A stretch of DNA of 64,000 bases from Pieris napi (GCF_905475465.1 NC_062239.1:10106001-10170000), one strand, 5' to 3'. Shown: positions 12,243 through 23,831, numbered from the stretch's first letter. Translations and numbers: made by a program. The notes: generated from the letters alone by a model not told the origin.

Positions 12243-12535
12243 ACACTAGTGCTTGCTAACCGTTTATTGTGCCGTGCCCCACCAAAGCCTTTATTAAATT
12301 CTTATGCACCCCTCTATGTAACATACATAATGTATAATAATAATAAAAAATCACTTAAGAAATTAAAATGTTAGGTTTCACGAAGAAATTACCAGGAAAT
12401 CGTTTACGAAACACATTTTCAAAACATAATGAAAAACTAAAATACAAATTCAAAATTATTAAATCAAAAATTAAAAAAAAAACAATATAATTACCCCCTG
12501 TGGGACGTGGGCAACACTGATCTAAACTGTAACTC
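12243..12535. mobile_element. Possible hAT-like non-autonomous element
   Basis: The left end (AGTGCTTGCTAACCGTTTAT, then GTGCCGTGCCCCACC) and the inverted right end (CAGTGTTGCCCACGTCCCAC on the minus strand) resemble the CAGTGNTTCCCAAAC type of hAT-like end. The terminal repeats are badly diverged and no target duplication is clear, so the call is weak. Confidence 0.35.
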
Positions 12536-12539
12536 TAAA

Positions 12540-13310
12540 ACTGTATTAAGCCAAAAAATAAGTAGAAAAGGGCTCGATATATTAAAATAAATGAACACAT
12601 ACAATTGAGTGCCTTAATATAATATTATATGGAGGTACTTTATCAAAGTGCGGATCTAGCGTTGTCAGGGGTATATATAATATTTACTTTGTCAAATATA
12701 TAAACTTACAACAAATGTGATTTAATCATTTTATTTTAATTTGGGATATAAAGACCACACATGCCTTTAAACACAGTTTTTGCAAAATCGTTGATCCCAA
12801 TTTATGGCACCTTTAAGTTTGCTATTCCTCTTTAAACAATTAGGTGAAACTTCTACATAAGCCTATCCACGTAAAACTACTTTTTGAGTGGCTCTAAGTG
12901 CGCTCGGGGGCGTCTGATTGGAACCAATAAACTTTTAAAAACTTACGCTACGAGCTTTTAATCTTATTATTTCCTCAATAAAGAGAATACTTTCGGCCAG
13001 TTCGAAATGCACTTCATCGATTTAAAAAAATATTTTCACATATTTTGGATAACCAAAATGTTGTCTATTTTACAAAAACTATTTATTTGTCTTATTTAGG
13101 TAGGTTTAAGGCATACTAAGGGTTATAATTATAATATAATAAGGGTTAAATAAACATGTAAACGTATAGTTTATGTTAAAACACCAAGAGTCAATAAATA
13201 CGCGGAGGTCATTTTTGGGTTTTTCGAACTAAGCACCGCACAATGGTACTGCGCAATTTCAAAATGTATAATAATAATATCAGCACATTGATATCGCTAT
13301 GAAAAATAGA
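12540..13310. other. Gene-free AT-rich sequence
   Basis: No recognisable feature. A local tandem of short AT words lies at about 13110-13150 (ACTAAGGGTTATAATTATAA, then TAAGGGTTAAA). Confidence 0.3.
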
Positions 13311-13313
13311 ATC

Positions 13314-13960
13314 ACTGGCTTCCCAGCTAGGAATGCTCCTTCTGGCTGCTCTGCTAGGGAAGCCAGTACTTGCATTACCCCACTATCAAACCAAGTAGAC
13401 AAGTAAACGCCGGGGCAAGTTATTACAGTGACGGGAGTGTGGGGGTCGGTCCGTGATGTGCAATAGACCTCTACCGACTAAAACCCTTAACTAACTATGG
13501 ACAGGAGGCAAGGTAATTTTTTTTCTTAATCTGTGCCAACAGAAAAAAGCATCTGCTACGCTAGTCCACAGCCCAACTTCTATGCTGCCTACGGTACCAC
13601 AGTGGAGTACGTCGCCAAGGCCTTTTGCATTGAGGGAAAAATAATTCCTGGCCTGCACGATAGCCTTCACTATGAAGGGAAACGACAGATCCAATCCGAA
13701 AGTAGCGGTCGGCCATTTTTTTTAATGCGATTACGCAGTCTCGCGCCATGGACTTCGAACTTGACGTGGAGACTATGGGGCTGTGTCTACACTCAAATCC
13801 CTGTGCTATTCAGAGGGGTACCGAGACCCCTCAGCTCTTCACACGCCCTTATCCCTCGGGGTTCGCCAGGCATTCTACCCAAGGGACCCGGGCTAATATC
13901 CGACATAGAGAGATCATTCACGACCTGCATGATCGACATGAACGACCTGCTCGGCTAGGT
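13314..13960 (+). mobile_element. GC-richer island, probable transposon relic
   Basis: Base composition rises clearly against the AT-rich flanks. It opens with a hairpin (11-bp perfect arms ACTGGCTTCCC at 13314-13324 and its complement at 13357-13367). Two overlapping + frames, 13533-13958 and 13748-14059, are open, the first ending ...DIERSFTTCMIDMNDLLG. A minus frame is open too, so openness reflects composition rather than coding. I recognise no domain. A degraded mobile element fits best; a lost host exon cannot be ruled out. Confidence 0.35.
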
Positions 13961-13964
13961 TTAG

Positions 13965-14860
13965 CTTTAGTCCTTTTTGTTACAAAAATACATATAATTT
14001 GTAATATATTCGTATTATTAGTGTTAAAGTACACACTTATGCCTTACCCTTATCAATGATCACTGAACGATCCTGTTTATTGGCAATTCTGACAAACGTT
14101 TAATTACGCCAGTATGTCGGTTAACGGCTTAATTGTCCGCCTAGATATTGGACATGTCCTTTAGGTTGGCAATAATTAAAACTGGCATTTGAGATTAAAA
14201 GCAATAAACAGAAATGGCGATAGCCTTTAGGAGAATTGCTTGATTTTTAATACCGCTGAACTACTTGTACGGTGTGTTTCATAGTCGAAACTAGGTAATA
14301 TTTGTATTGTAATGTAATTTTAAAATAGTATTGGAGTCGGGAGTCAATTCGCGTATGGTCATATAAAATATGCTTTTTCACTAATATTAATATAATATGT
14401 ATGAATCTTAAACATTTATTGTATCATTATTTATTTACCGGGAAATTATTTTAATGTAAATATATAAACGCAACGAGGCTATAGTTTATACAAATCGAAT
14501 TGATAACCTCTTTCAGTTTTGGTTAAAAATATATTATTTCTTTAATATTAATTACTTATTTAAAGAAAACACTTTTTTACCGGATTGAAGTTATGTATTA
14601 TTATACTTATATTACTTATATCAAATATTTGAAGTCACTGTTTCTAAATCCAATACACGATTCGTAACTGTAACGACTCGTCGATTTGTCAGCTTTCTTC
14701 TTATTTTCATTACGCAAATATACAGAATTTACAATATTCTTAACCTTCATAATAATAATAATTAAAAATAAATTAATAGAAAATTAAAACAAATTTAAAA
14801 AGTTCCCTGTGGCACCTTCAATGCTGGCAACATTTCCTCAATCTACGGCGATACTTATTG
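13965..14860. other. Gene-free AT-rich sequence
   Basis: No gene or repeat family recognised. Confidence 0.3.
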
Positions 14861-14861
14861 T

Positions 14862-15422
14862 CTAAGATCCCGATATACAAAGACCTTCACCGAGATGCTT
14901 ATTTAATGAAACGTATCTTATATTTAATGTAATATGTCAATAAATATAATCCATATGGGTTGCCTAGCAAATTTCAGTCCAGAGTATTTTAATTAATATT
15001 AAAAAAAAAAAATTAAACATTTCACCGGTATGATTATTAGATAAATTCTATACCAATCGAAAGTATGAAGCCCATAGAATATGCAAACGTTAGGTTGTTT
15101 TTAATCAATTAATTATTTATGTGTATATTTTTTATGTGACACTAAAGTATATATATACATCTTTAGTAAAAAAGAAAATTATAGTGATACATATATAATA
15201 CTACCCTGATTAAAAATATTGATTGAAAAAAATTAAAAAAATTTACTACATGCAAATTATAAAAAAAAATTTTTTTTTAAATATTAATTAAACATACTCT
15301 GGACTAAAATTTGCTAGGCAACCCATATGGATTATATTTATGGACATATTAAATTAAATATAAAATACGTTTCATTAAATAAGCATCTCGGTGAAGGTTC
15401 GTTGTATATCGGGATCTTATAC
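14862..15422. mobile_element. Foldback/MITE element with long inverted arms
   Basis: The left end TAAGATCCCGATATACAAAG, then CTTCACCGAGATGCTTATTT, is mirrored at the right end (AAATAAGCATCTCGGTGAAG, then ATATCGGGATCTTA). The arms run inward for about 140 bp each and include ATAATCCATATGGGTTGCCT and its complement. An AT-rich centre separates them. There is no coding capacity. Confidence 0.8.
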
Positions 15423-15424
15423 TA

Positions 15425-15950
15425 TTATTCGTTGTGAGAAATGCACCAGCTCTGGGGTTACCAGTTCTATAGATATTTAGTTTCCTTAATGAATAGCCAT
15501 GCCATAAACTATTACAACTATGTATTTACATAAATAATTAATACTGCAAAAATACACACAACGCAAAAATTAAAAACCGTAACGACAAATGCCATAAATA
15601 ATAAACAACAAGGGAACCTGCGATGAAAATTTCAACCAATTTGGACGGGTTAAAAATGCGGGCCTTTGTTTTAATTGGTTTAAGCAATTTATTCCGGCCT
15701 TTGTAGCTACTGGCTTTAAGATGGGTATTTATAATAATTAATTATGATAAACACCCTTACGTATTAAGCTGAGAGATGGGACCACTTTCTTGGGATTTCG
15801 TGTAGAATGTTATTACGTGTTTTCCACTATTATTTCCATTCAACACATAAATGGAAATTATTTTAAATAGCTGACATTACAAAGCCTGAAGAGTAACAAA
15901 TAATGTTTTTTAATTGAATTGGTTAAATTTTTATATAAAAAGTAAAAAAG
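15425..15950. other. Gene-free sequence
   Basis: No recognisable feature apart from AT-rich runs. Confidence 0.3.
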
Positions 15951-15954
15951 TAAA

Positions 15955-16257
15955 AGTAAAAAAATCATTTAATCATGTAGGTAACATAATGAACACTTAC
16001 GACTCGTCCGTAAAGAAATACATATTAATGCTTCTAATTTTACATTTACTACTGCCAGTTCTCTAATGCGTAGAACGGAAGAGAAGAACTGGCAATAAAC
16101 TCTCCGCCACTCTTTTTAATCGCCATTTTTATCACCATATAGAACGGCAAACGGGCAGGATTCTCACTTGATGGTAAGTGATACCGCCTCCAATGAACAC
16201 TCTCATTGCCAGAAAGGTCGCTAGTGCGTTGCCGGCCTTTTAAGAATTGGTAATAAT
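15955..16257 (-). mobile_element. Two abutting LINE 3' ends
   Basis: Read on the minus strand, 16257-16135 is the family with GGCCGGCAACGCAC (peptide LKGRQRTSDLSGNESV). It joins directly to a second LINE end whose peptide reads KKSGGEFIASSSLPFYALEN, with a 3' UTR reaching 15960 (reverse of AATCATTTAATCATGTAGGT). The second type recurs at 22640-22800, 50695-50895 and 55855-55930. The join could be one composite element or a nested insertion. Confidence 0.7.
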
Positions 16258-16510
16258 AAAACGCGAAGATTTTTTGATCTTTAATGAGACTATTCAATTA
16301 CTTGATTATTTTTAATTAAAAGTAAATTAATTATTATTAATTAAAAGTCATTGAAATATCCTGAAAACTGGCTAAGATACGCCAGACAATAGTCCGAGTT
16401 TTATCTAAATCTGGTGCTTGAGAAAAAAATACATTTCGAGTAGTGACCCATCGTCAAAGGAATTTGTACAAAAATGGTCACGTGACAAGCGTGGGCTAAT
16501 TTCATTCCAG

Positions 16511-16617
16511 CCCTGCGATTCTGTAACTCACTTTTCGAACTCACGACTGATTTGAGCGCGACCGCCGATGCGAAAACCGCTGCGAGAGTTCGAAAAGTGA
16601 GTTACAGAATCGCAAGG
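16511..16617. mobile_element. MITE with terminal inverted repeats, copy 2
   Basis: Left arm 16511-16544 is identical to that at 7871-7904. The right arm, 16585-16617, is nearly complementary. The centre keeps GCGACCGCCGATGCGAAAAC. Both copies are preceded by CCAG, so the element may start a few bases earlier. Confidence 0.85.
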
Positions 16618-16717
16618 CCGGTTACTAATTTTCAAGATATGGGTATCCACACAGTTTTCCTTTTACTGGTACTTAAAATTATTATCTTTCAGAAATACAA
16701 TTTATAGTATTAGTAAC

Positions 16718-17397
16718 ATTGATATACAAAAAACCCAAGATGCACAGTCTCGAATAAAAATAACGCTCGAAAGTGTCCCGAAACACTATTTCTGTCCCTT
16801 TCTATAACAGTATGTCTATAACAGTATATGTTACAAGCATATATTATTGCAAAATCAACCTTACGCGAATTGCTTAAAGTTGTTATTACAACGCAGTGTA
16901 TACGTACTTAATGCAATAAAATTTTACGACCGACCGTGGTCGGTAGGACAAGGTATTGAGTGGAGTCGAACATGACTTTTTTATTTACAACTATTTAACA
17001 TAATTTTAAATTTATCCGAGTTTTTGGGTGCTTTACAGCGTGCGTGGTCACGGTGACTGAAGACAAAAGGTGTTGGATGTTAAATAGTTGTAAATTTATA
17101 ATAATACATAACTTTAATCCGGTTAAAAAGTTTTTTCTATAAATTAAAAAAAAATGTTAAATTGGCTACCTCCTGACCTACACTTTATATAGCGTAAATA
17201 TATTTGTCAAAAACTACACACAAAAAAGTTCAAAAGTAGATAAATTTATTTATAAAAATAAACACAAATAAATAACATCGACTCCACTTATTAGACGCGA
17301 GACTATTTGAAATGAGCGCACAATTTAGAATGTTGCGCTCATTTTTTGAGGACGTTTTTTAGACGTTGATTGTGCATCTTGGGTTTTTTGTATATCA
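16718..17397. mobile_element. Inverted-repeat transposon with nested foldbacks
   Basis: The outer ends ATTGATATACAAAAAACCCA-AGATGCACA and TGTGCATCTTGGG-TTTTTTGTATATCAAT are inverted repeats. Inside, TTTACAACTATTTAACAT (about 16984) pairs with ATGTTAAATAGTTGTAAA (about 17077), and GAGTGGAGTCGA (16959) pairs with TCGACTCCACT (about 17278). A third hairpin, AAATGAGCGCA...TGCGCTCATTT, lies at 17310-17343. There is no ORF. A short partial copy of the end follows at 17401-17427. Confidence 0.75.
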
Positions 17398-17400
17398 ATA

Positions 17401-17427
17401 ATCATTGATATACAAAAAACCCAAGAA
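17401..17427. repeat. Extra copy of the transposon end
   Basis: ATTGATATACAAAAAACCCA repeats the left end of the 16718-17397 element a few bases beyond its right end. Three copies of the same end sequence therefore lie in a +/-/+ arrangement. Confidence 0.75.
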
Positions 17428-17429
17428 GA

Positions 17430-18464
17430 GAATTATTTTATTAATATCATCTTCGTTCCATTCAAGTTTTTCTTAATATTCCAAATGCCGGTATTTGTAA
17501 CCGGTGTCATTTCCAGCCCATTACACTGTCCCTTTGGCCCGTAAAGTGCTGAATCAGCACTTACATATAAATCTTATATCCTCTTGTTTGGGTTGAACAT
17601 TTTTTACTTTACTTCGCATATACTGAAAGCCGCCTCTGATATTCAATCTATGCAATAAACAAAAATGCTTTATTTTTCTATAGTTCAATATTATTATTAA
17701 TTAAAATAAAATCGCCCCAATATACATAATACAGCATAAATATCATTATTTACATCACTGTACCTCGTAGTGATTGAAACTAATTAAACTAAAAAATATA
17801 TAATTAGTATTGATAAGTCACGAATAGAAATTATTTCATAACAAAGAATTAAACATACGCAGAATTCTAATTTTAAAATTTTAATTTATATCAAATTCGA
17901 AAGAAAATCCTAAGAAATCCTATCTAGCAAAATCTAAAGAATACAGAGAATAAATCCTACCTCTAATTAGTGTCAAGACGAGTGTCGCGAGAGCTCTAGA
18001 CGCTCTAATTGCTCTACCTTGTGTTGACATAATATTTTAACATGCTTTCTTTTACCTCGTATTTGTGTATATTTAATTAATCGTTTAACCAACAAATAAA
18101 TTAAAAGATGGGTGCCGATAACCGGTATAAAACAACTCGTAGCGCTAACGACTGGTATTCTGCATTCAGAACGACTTGTCTACCAGGACTGTTCCCTGGG
18201 AGATACGATACAATTCCCTCTAATTGTTGAACCCCGTAGGCTCGTGTTCCCCTTTACTTTAAAAATAAAAAAATGTGTCTCGTATTGGTAAATACTGGAT
18301 AATGACGTTTACAATCGCTTCTAAAGAAATTTTCTCAACTTGTATGTGGAGGAAATAATATAATTTCATCATCATTGTTCAACTTATCCTAGACCGCCAA
18401 CACGTCCTAGACCGTCGTGGCTACCAACCGGCTTCTCGCAAAAAGAAGGTTTTAGGTTTTAGGA
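17430..18464. other. Gene-free sequence
   Basis: No gene recognised. The stretch is mostly AT-rich, with a slightly GC-richer patch at 18110-18260. Confidence 0.3.
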
Positions 18465-18465
18465 A

Positions 18466-18685
18466 GGTGTTGGCCTAATGGCTTCAGCGTGCGACTCTCA
18501 TCCCTGAGGGCGTTGCTTCAATCCCCGGCTGTGCACCAATGGACTTCTTTTTTCTATGTGCGCATTTAAAATTCGCTCGAACGGTGCAACATCGTGAGGA
18601 TCCTATTAGATTGAAAAATCATCATGAAACAGATTCAGAAATCTGAGGCCCAGCCCTAAAGAGGTTGTAGCGCCACGGATTTTTT
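18466..18685 (+). mobile_element. SINE (tRNA-headed), internally deleted
   Basis: GTGTTGGCCTAATGGCTTCA (tRNA-like head), CCCGGCTGTGCACCAATGGA (end of head), then AACATCGTGAGGA joined directly to CCTATTAGATTGAAAAATCA. The middle block with GTCGACGGCGTGTGTCAG is missing. The 3' end is GAGGTTGTAGCGCCACGGAT followed by a T run. Confidence 0.8.
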
Positions 18686-18799
18686 TAAATATAATATTAA
18701 CAACAAAAACAAACAACAAAGGTTGCTATATTTGGTACCACCTATTTATTAATTTAGAAAATTTATATACGTGCACAAATATCACCTCGACGTCCGTCG

Positions 18800-18990
18800 T
18801 GCCGCAACTGAGCGTTATTTAAGGCATTTTTGCCCCGACCCACCACTGTGTGGAACCAGTTGCCCATTGAACTATTGCCGAACCAATTCGACTTTGGGTC
18901 CTTCAAGAAAAGAGAGTACTATTTAAACTGGCAATGCATTTGTAAGTATCCTGGCATATGTGAGTGTTCATGGGTGGTATCACATCAGTC
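18800..18990 (+). mobile_element. LINE 3' end
   Basis: The + frame from 18830 contains TTVWNQLPIELLPNQFDFG, then SFKKREYYLNWQ. It is a diverged copy of the element at 2187-2412. Confidence 0.7.
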
Positions 18991-18999
18991 TCCAAAAAA

Positions 19000-19535
19000 T
19001 ATAATAATACAAAAAATGCCGTTTTTGCTCTATTAAAAACAAAATTAAAAAATTAACTCTTTAGTCAGTTTTAATATCGTAAAAATATATTATTAAATCT
19101 TTATCTCATATATAAAGAATTTAATAAACAATTGTCGCATTTAAAACGCTCAACAATATCGTTTGTCGCATAAAATTATTCGTAGCTAAATGAAAGTTTA
19201 AACATACATTTCTATTATTTCCCGACACAAACAGTGAAACAGATGCAATATAAAGTTTGCATTTAATTCCTGCGCTTGTTCAGTTTTCTTGAGGACATTT
19301 TGAGAGTCAATGCTCGCGTTTATTCAGAGAGCGGACTATATACAGCGAATGTTACAATTCTTTTGTTATATTTGTATTAGTGATTTTGTTATAGAATGTA
19401 GGTAGGTACCGCTCCTTAGTATTTAATAAGGATGTTGGTAGTCTATGGGTTAGTTTTGGTTATTGTGAAATGGACTTTTATTGATAGCTTCTTTCACTAT
19501 TCGCTTTGTCATCGCGTCACAGTTAAAAACGCAAT
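19000..19535. other. Gene-free AT-rich sequence
   Basis: No gene recognised. Confidence 0.3.
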
Positions 19536-19544
19536 TGTAATAAC

Positions 19545-19680
19545 ACACCATTTCCGAACCAATTTGACTTCTGGGACTTTCTTGGTCAAAAGAGAGTACC
19601 GATTCTTAAAAGGCATTCGCAAGTATTCTTCGGGCAATGAAAGTGTTAATGGGTGACGCTATCACTTAACCTGGTGATCC
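19545..19680 (+). mobile_element. LINE 3'-end fragment
   Basis: ATTTCCGAACCAATTTGACT, then AGAGAGTACCGATTCTTAAA and GTGTTAATGGGTGACGCTAT, belong to the 2187-2412 family with many changes. Confidence 0.6.
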
Positions 19681-19799
19681 TCCAGCCAGTTTGGTGCCTA
19701 TTCTACACAATGCTTATAAAAATATTTTCTACACTACATAAAACTTTAAGCGATGGCTATTTCAAACCTTTTTAAAGCTGTAAGTTTGCAATGACCTTG

Positions 19800-19905
19800 C
19801 AAGAGCGTACCAATTCTTAAAATGCCGGCAACGTACTTGCGAGCCTTCTGGCAATGTGAGTGTCCATGGGCGGCGGTATCACTAAACATCAGATGAGCCT
19901 ATTAC
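19800..19905 (+). mobile_element. LINE 3'-end fragment
   Basis: AAGAGCGTACCAATTCTTAA, AATGCCGGCAACGTACTTGC and TGTCCATGGGCGGCGGTATC belong to the same family. With the 19545 copy it forms a tandem pair of fragments about 120 bp apart. Confidence 0.65.
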
Positions 19906-19909
19906 ATAA

Positions 19910-20540
19910 AACAACGACAATTTCATTATTATTTATCAAAACTATAAATTTATTTCAACATTTCACGTGCTTTATGGTTTTCATTGTTTTTTATGGTTAT
20001 ATTTATAACCTACTCTATGGCTGTGTGCATTTGACAGTGACAATGACAGCCAAACTTAGTACCGCCTTCAGCTATTTCCTAATTGGTATTTACTATTTAC
20101 CCTTCCTAACTATAATGATTTACCTAACGAAGTAATAATAGATAAATTCATTGTATAAAACCGGGACTCATGACAATAAACGGTACGGCTCCCTTCGGTA
20201 AACAAAACTAGAAAGACGTGGCATTATGATAAAGACAATCACGCTTGAGAATAAAAGACATTTAAAAACATCTAGACGCAGAACTTCTTACATATTGTTG
20301 AATAACAAAACTAAATGGGTATATTTTGCCCAAGTGTCTTGAAATTTACGCCGTGACCAAATTGTACATATTGTTATGGATTCATTATTTCGGCTATAAC
20401 TTTTTTTTAATTACAAAAACATTTATATACCTATAAATAGCGGACCCTAATATTGATTTTGAATTGCTATAATTATCTAAAAAAATATTTCAGAAACAAA
20501 GTGTTTAACATTCTTATGATATACAACATTCTTTGTTTTT
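19910..20540. other. Gene-free sequence
   Basis: A 91-codon frame from 19860 runs out of the LINE fragment and encodes hydrophobic residues only. I do not treat it as a gene. Confidence 0.3.
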
Positions 20541-20617
20541 TTTTATAATAATATATAATATAATATATATCTATATATTATATAATATATATCTATATAT
20601 TATATAATATATATATA
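20541..20617. repeat. AT-rich tandem repeat
   Basis: The block TATATAATATATATCTATAT recurs in tandem with a period of about 25 bp. It directly abuts the Helitron relic to its right and may be an expanded Helitron 3' region. Confidence 0.7.
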
Positions 20618-20907
20618 GCGCGTATATAAATAGTTTTTTGGTATTCCGACACGGGAACAGGTAACATATAACTGGCCTTGTGATAGATTACTTTATCAAT
20701 GTCACAAAAGTCAGGATTACTAATAATGGTGGTTAAGTATTCTTAAATTTTCTAATTTTCCGCTCGATTTTCTTAATTATATATTTTATAAGAACCTTCT
20801 CCTGACAATAACAAACACAACAAAAAAAGAATTAGCGAAATCGGTCCAGCCGTTCACGCGTAATGCCGTGACCAAGGGTAATAGGGATTCATTTTTATAC
20901 ATATAGA
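20618..20907 (-). mobile_element. Helitron relic with end of the RepHel helicase
   Basis: On the minus strand the element starts A|TCTATATGTATAAAAATGAA (20907 downward), with CGTGAACGGCTGGACCGATT near the 5' end. After a large internal deletion, codons 20677-20618 read GQLYVTCSRVGIPKNYLYTR. That matches the conserved C-terminal helicase segment (GQLYVA.SRV) of autonomous Helitrons. This is the only trace of a Helitron protein in the window. The true 3' terminus is lost in AT repeats. Confidence 0.75.
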
Positions 20908-21164
20908 TTACTAAGACAACACTATGCAATTACTATTAACAGTTACACAAAACAACATAATACAAACAAACAACAACAATGAATGATAAATAGAAGTAAT
21001 TCAACTAATACGTACTACAGCAGAGAAATTTAAAAAAATCTCTGTTAGTGGTCAATAATTCAAGTTTGAACATTCCATGATGATGAATTAATCAAAGCAA
21101 TTAGTTTTACGAACAAAATCTTTAGAATTTCGAGTGTCTAAAATGGGACATTTTATAATCAGGA

Positions 21165-21300
21165 CATTAATATAATATTTTTTTTAAATACATCAGGGGC
21201 AAACGGGTAAGAGGCTCACCCGATGTGAATTAATACCGCTGCCCATGGACAGGGGCCGCGACTGCGCTGCCGGCCTTTTTAGAATTGGTACGCTCTATCT
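21165..21300 (-). mobile_element. LINE 3'-end fragment
   Basis: GGCAAACGGGTAAGAGGCTC, CCCATGGACAGGGGCCGCGA and CCGGCCTTTTTAGAATTGGT belong to the 2187-2412 family in reverse orientation. Confidence 0.65.
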
Positions 21301-21800
21301 CCCAATATATTGGGAAAACTATGTAAAATAAGTCGTATTAGAAAATCGTGAAGTATACAATATGAAATAATTAATATTTATGAAGACTGCAGTGTATCAT
21401 TACAATTCAATGGTGGAAATAGCTCGACAATATCACCTTTATTGTGAAGGCATAAGGACTGTATTTGTAGTGAGTCGTTTAAATTGATGCATCGTTGCAG
21501 ACGGCTTTGATTCATTGCATTGGGAGTTGTGTACAAACGTAGATACTTTCCATTTATAACGTACGTTTGACAATACTCCATCTATTGAATATATGCGCAT
21601 ATTAAAAATATCATTTACTATGTCCATTTTAAAAATTACTATTACATAATTTTGATAAATACTTCTAAACCGGCATCAGGTGGAATTTAAAGACTTGTTT
21701 ATCAAATTGAATCAGTCAGGACTTGTATAATGATGCAAGCACTTAGCATATAGACAAATGTCGCCGCGCTCAAAGCCCGCGATAAAATCGATGCAATAGC
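21301..21800. other. Gene-free sequence
   Basis: Two overlapping minus-strand frames of 62 and 67 codons show no domain. Nothing else is recognised. Confidence 0.3.
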
Positions 21801-21804
21801 TTTA

Positions 21805-21910
21805 AGATTTATTTATTTATACTTTATTACCTTAATCAAATACACTTAACAAAAATAAAAAAGCAGGTTACAAACGGCGGCACTCATCCTTTTAGTCCCG
21901 TCGGTAATGC
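21805..21910 (-). mobile_element. LINE 3' tail
   Basis: Read on the minus strand it is a short 3' UTR ending in AATAAAGTATAAATAAATAA. It resembles the tail at 29880-30010. Confidence 0.5.
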
Positions 21911-22325
21911 TCAACTGAAACAGCCAATAAGGTTAAATTATGAGCCAGCCAGTGTTGTTGTTACGCAATGATAATATTTCTTCTTCCATGTTTCATATCC
22001 TTGAAGTAAATCTGACATAAAAAGAGATTTATAAAATATTAGATTTATTAATATTATAATTTAGACAAGATTTAATTAAATCTTAATTTTCGTCTAGTTC
22101 GTTTTATTGCTTAGCTACAATAAACAAATGAATTGTATGATTCCATACACACGATAGTAGATAGGCGATAATAGTATTCAAGATTTGACATTTAATTATA
22201 ATTAGACGAACTGGGTATTTCTAAGATATTTTCACTCGATTTGTGACGATAGGAAATTTACTAGTACACTACACTCGTACTGTATTTGGGATTAAAGCTT
22301 ATAAAATACTGATTTAGTGATGAAT

Positions 22326-22600
22326 GTGTTGGCCTAGTGGCTTCAACGTACGGCTTTCATCCCAGAGGTCGGAGGTGGCTGTGCACCAATAGACTTTCTT
22401 ACTAAGTACGCATCTAACATTCGCTTGAACGGTGAAGGAAAACATCGTGAGGAAACCGGCTCGTCTTAGACCCAAAAAGTCGACGGCGTGTGTCAGGCAC
22501 AGGAAGCTGATCACCTACTTGCCTATTAGATTGACAAATGATAGTAAAACATATCCAGAAATCTGAGGCCCAGACCTAAAAACCATCGCTACTGATTAAT
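22326..22600 (+). mobile_element. SINE (tRNA-headed), nearly full length
   Basis: GTGTTGGCCTAGTGGCTTCA, CGGTGAAGGAAAACATCGTG, AAAAAGTCGACGGCGTGTGT, TGATCACCTACTTGCCTATT and ATCTGAGGCCCAGACCTAAA come in the order seen at 44043. The B-box region is shortened. Confidence 0.85.
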
Positions 22601-22634
22601 TTTTTTTTGATCAATTAACATTATTTTATGATTT

Positions 22635-22805
22635 GATTAAAAGAGTGGCGGGGAGTTTATTGCTAATTCTTATCTTCCCTTCTACGCCCTTGATTTGAGA
22701 ACTGGCAGTAAATGTAAAATTAGAAGCATTTAATGTATATTTCTTTTTTGACACACACTTTTGTACATTGTGTTACCTATATGAATAAATTATTTTGATT
22801 GATTA
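22635..22805 (+). mobile_element. LINE 3' end (SGGEF type)
   Basis: AAAGAGTGGCGGGGAGTTTA, then TTGAGAACTGGCAGTAAATG and the 3' tail TTACCTATATGAATAAATTA. This is the same family as the right half of 15955-16257. Confidence 0.7.
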
Positions 22806-23830
22806 AAAATACTATAATCATATTTACTAGATTGCAAATTAAATTTAGTGTTAAGCTTAACATTTATGTCAAAAACGTATTAGACTGGACTCCTTTGCGC
22901 TAATATGCATCGCTTCAATAATTCGACATAAGAAAAATTCTTAGACGAAATAAAAAAGCACATTCGGTCCTGGTTAAATACTCTTAACAGTTTCCTTCCA
23001 CTTATCGAATTTTACCCTAGAGCAATGAATGTAAATAAAATCCGACAACCCTATGACGATTTAAATAAAAAATGCGATAAGGCTGCTCTTGACGCGTCAT
23101 AACATTAAATAACATTTGAAAAGGGAAAGCAATAAAAACTCACTGGTGATATATTTATTCATTTTCACTAGAAAAGATTTTTCTGTATTTTTGTTCTAAA
23201 AAAATCCGCCGAATATATAAAAATAAGCAATATGACCTAAAAAAAGTCAAAAGTGACGATCACATATCAGATAGTGTTTTGTTATTACTTTGGATAAAAC
23301 GTATGACAATAATTGTGTTATTAACTTTTAATCTATCTATGTCTACGTTTAGATTTTAGTAATGATATGATTGATTCGAATTAGTATTATTTATCTATCT
23401 TTGTGTAACATTTCATTTACGTGCGTCAATAAATACACATTTGTACTGGTACGTATTATATTAACAATGACTTTGCTTTTGTCATAATGTACAAGATATT
23501 GTGGTACTTTTGTGGTACTATTTCAAAGGGGAAATATATATTTGTTTATTCGAATAATTTTTGAAATTTAATTTTTCACTACATTTCCCGTAACCATAAA
23601 AATGTGCGGTCAGCACGCTTGGCAGCTACGATAAACTGCGACTTAACAAAAGCTGAAAATTTCGTTATGTTCCGAGCAACGCGTGTCGAACATGTCTAGA
23701 TATTGTTATTGCCAAAATGGTATTGAGTTAATTTTCTGAAAATAAATCGTTTTATTTAACAACGTTACAGTACCATTTTAGATTGTTAAAATTCCATATA
23801 ATTTAGTACATATTAAAGAGTTTCGACACA
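22806..23830. other. Gene-free AT-rich sequence
   Basis: No gene or repeat family recognised. Confidence 0.3.
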
Positions 23831-23831
23831 G

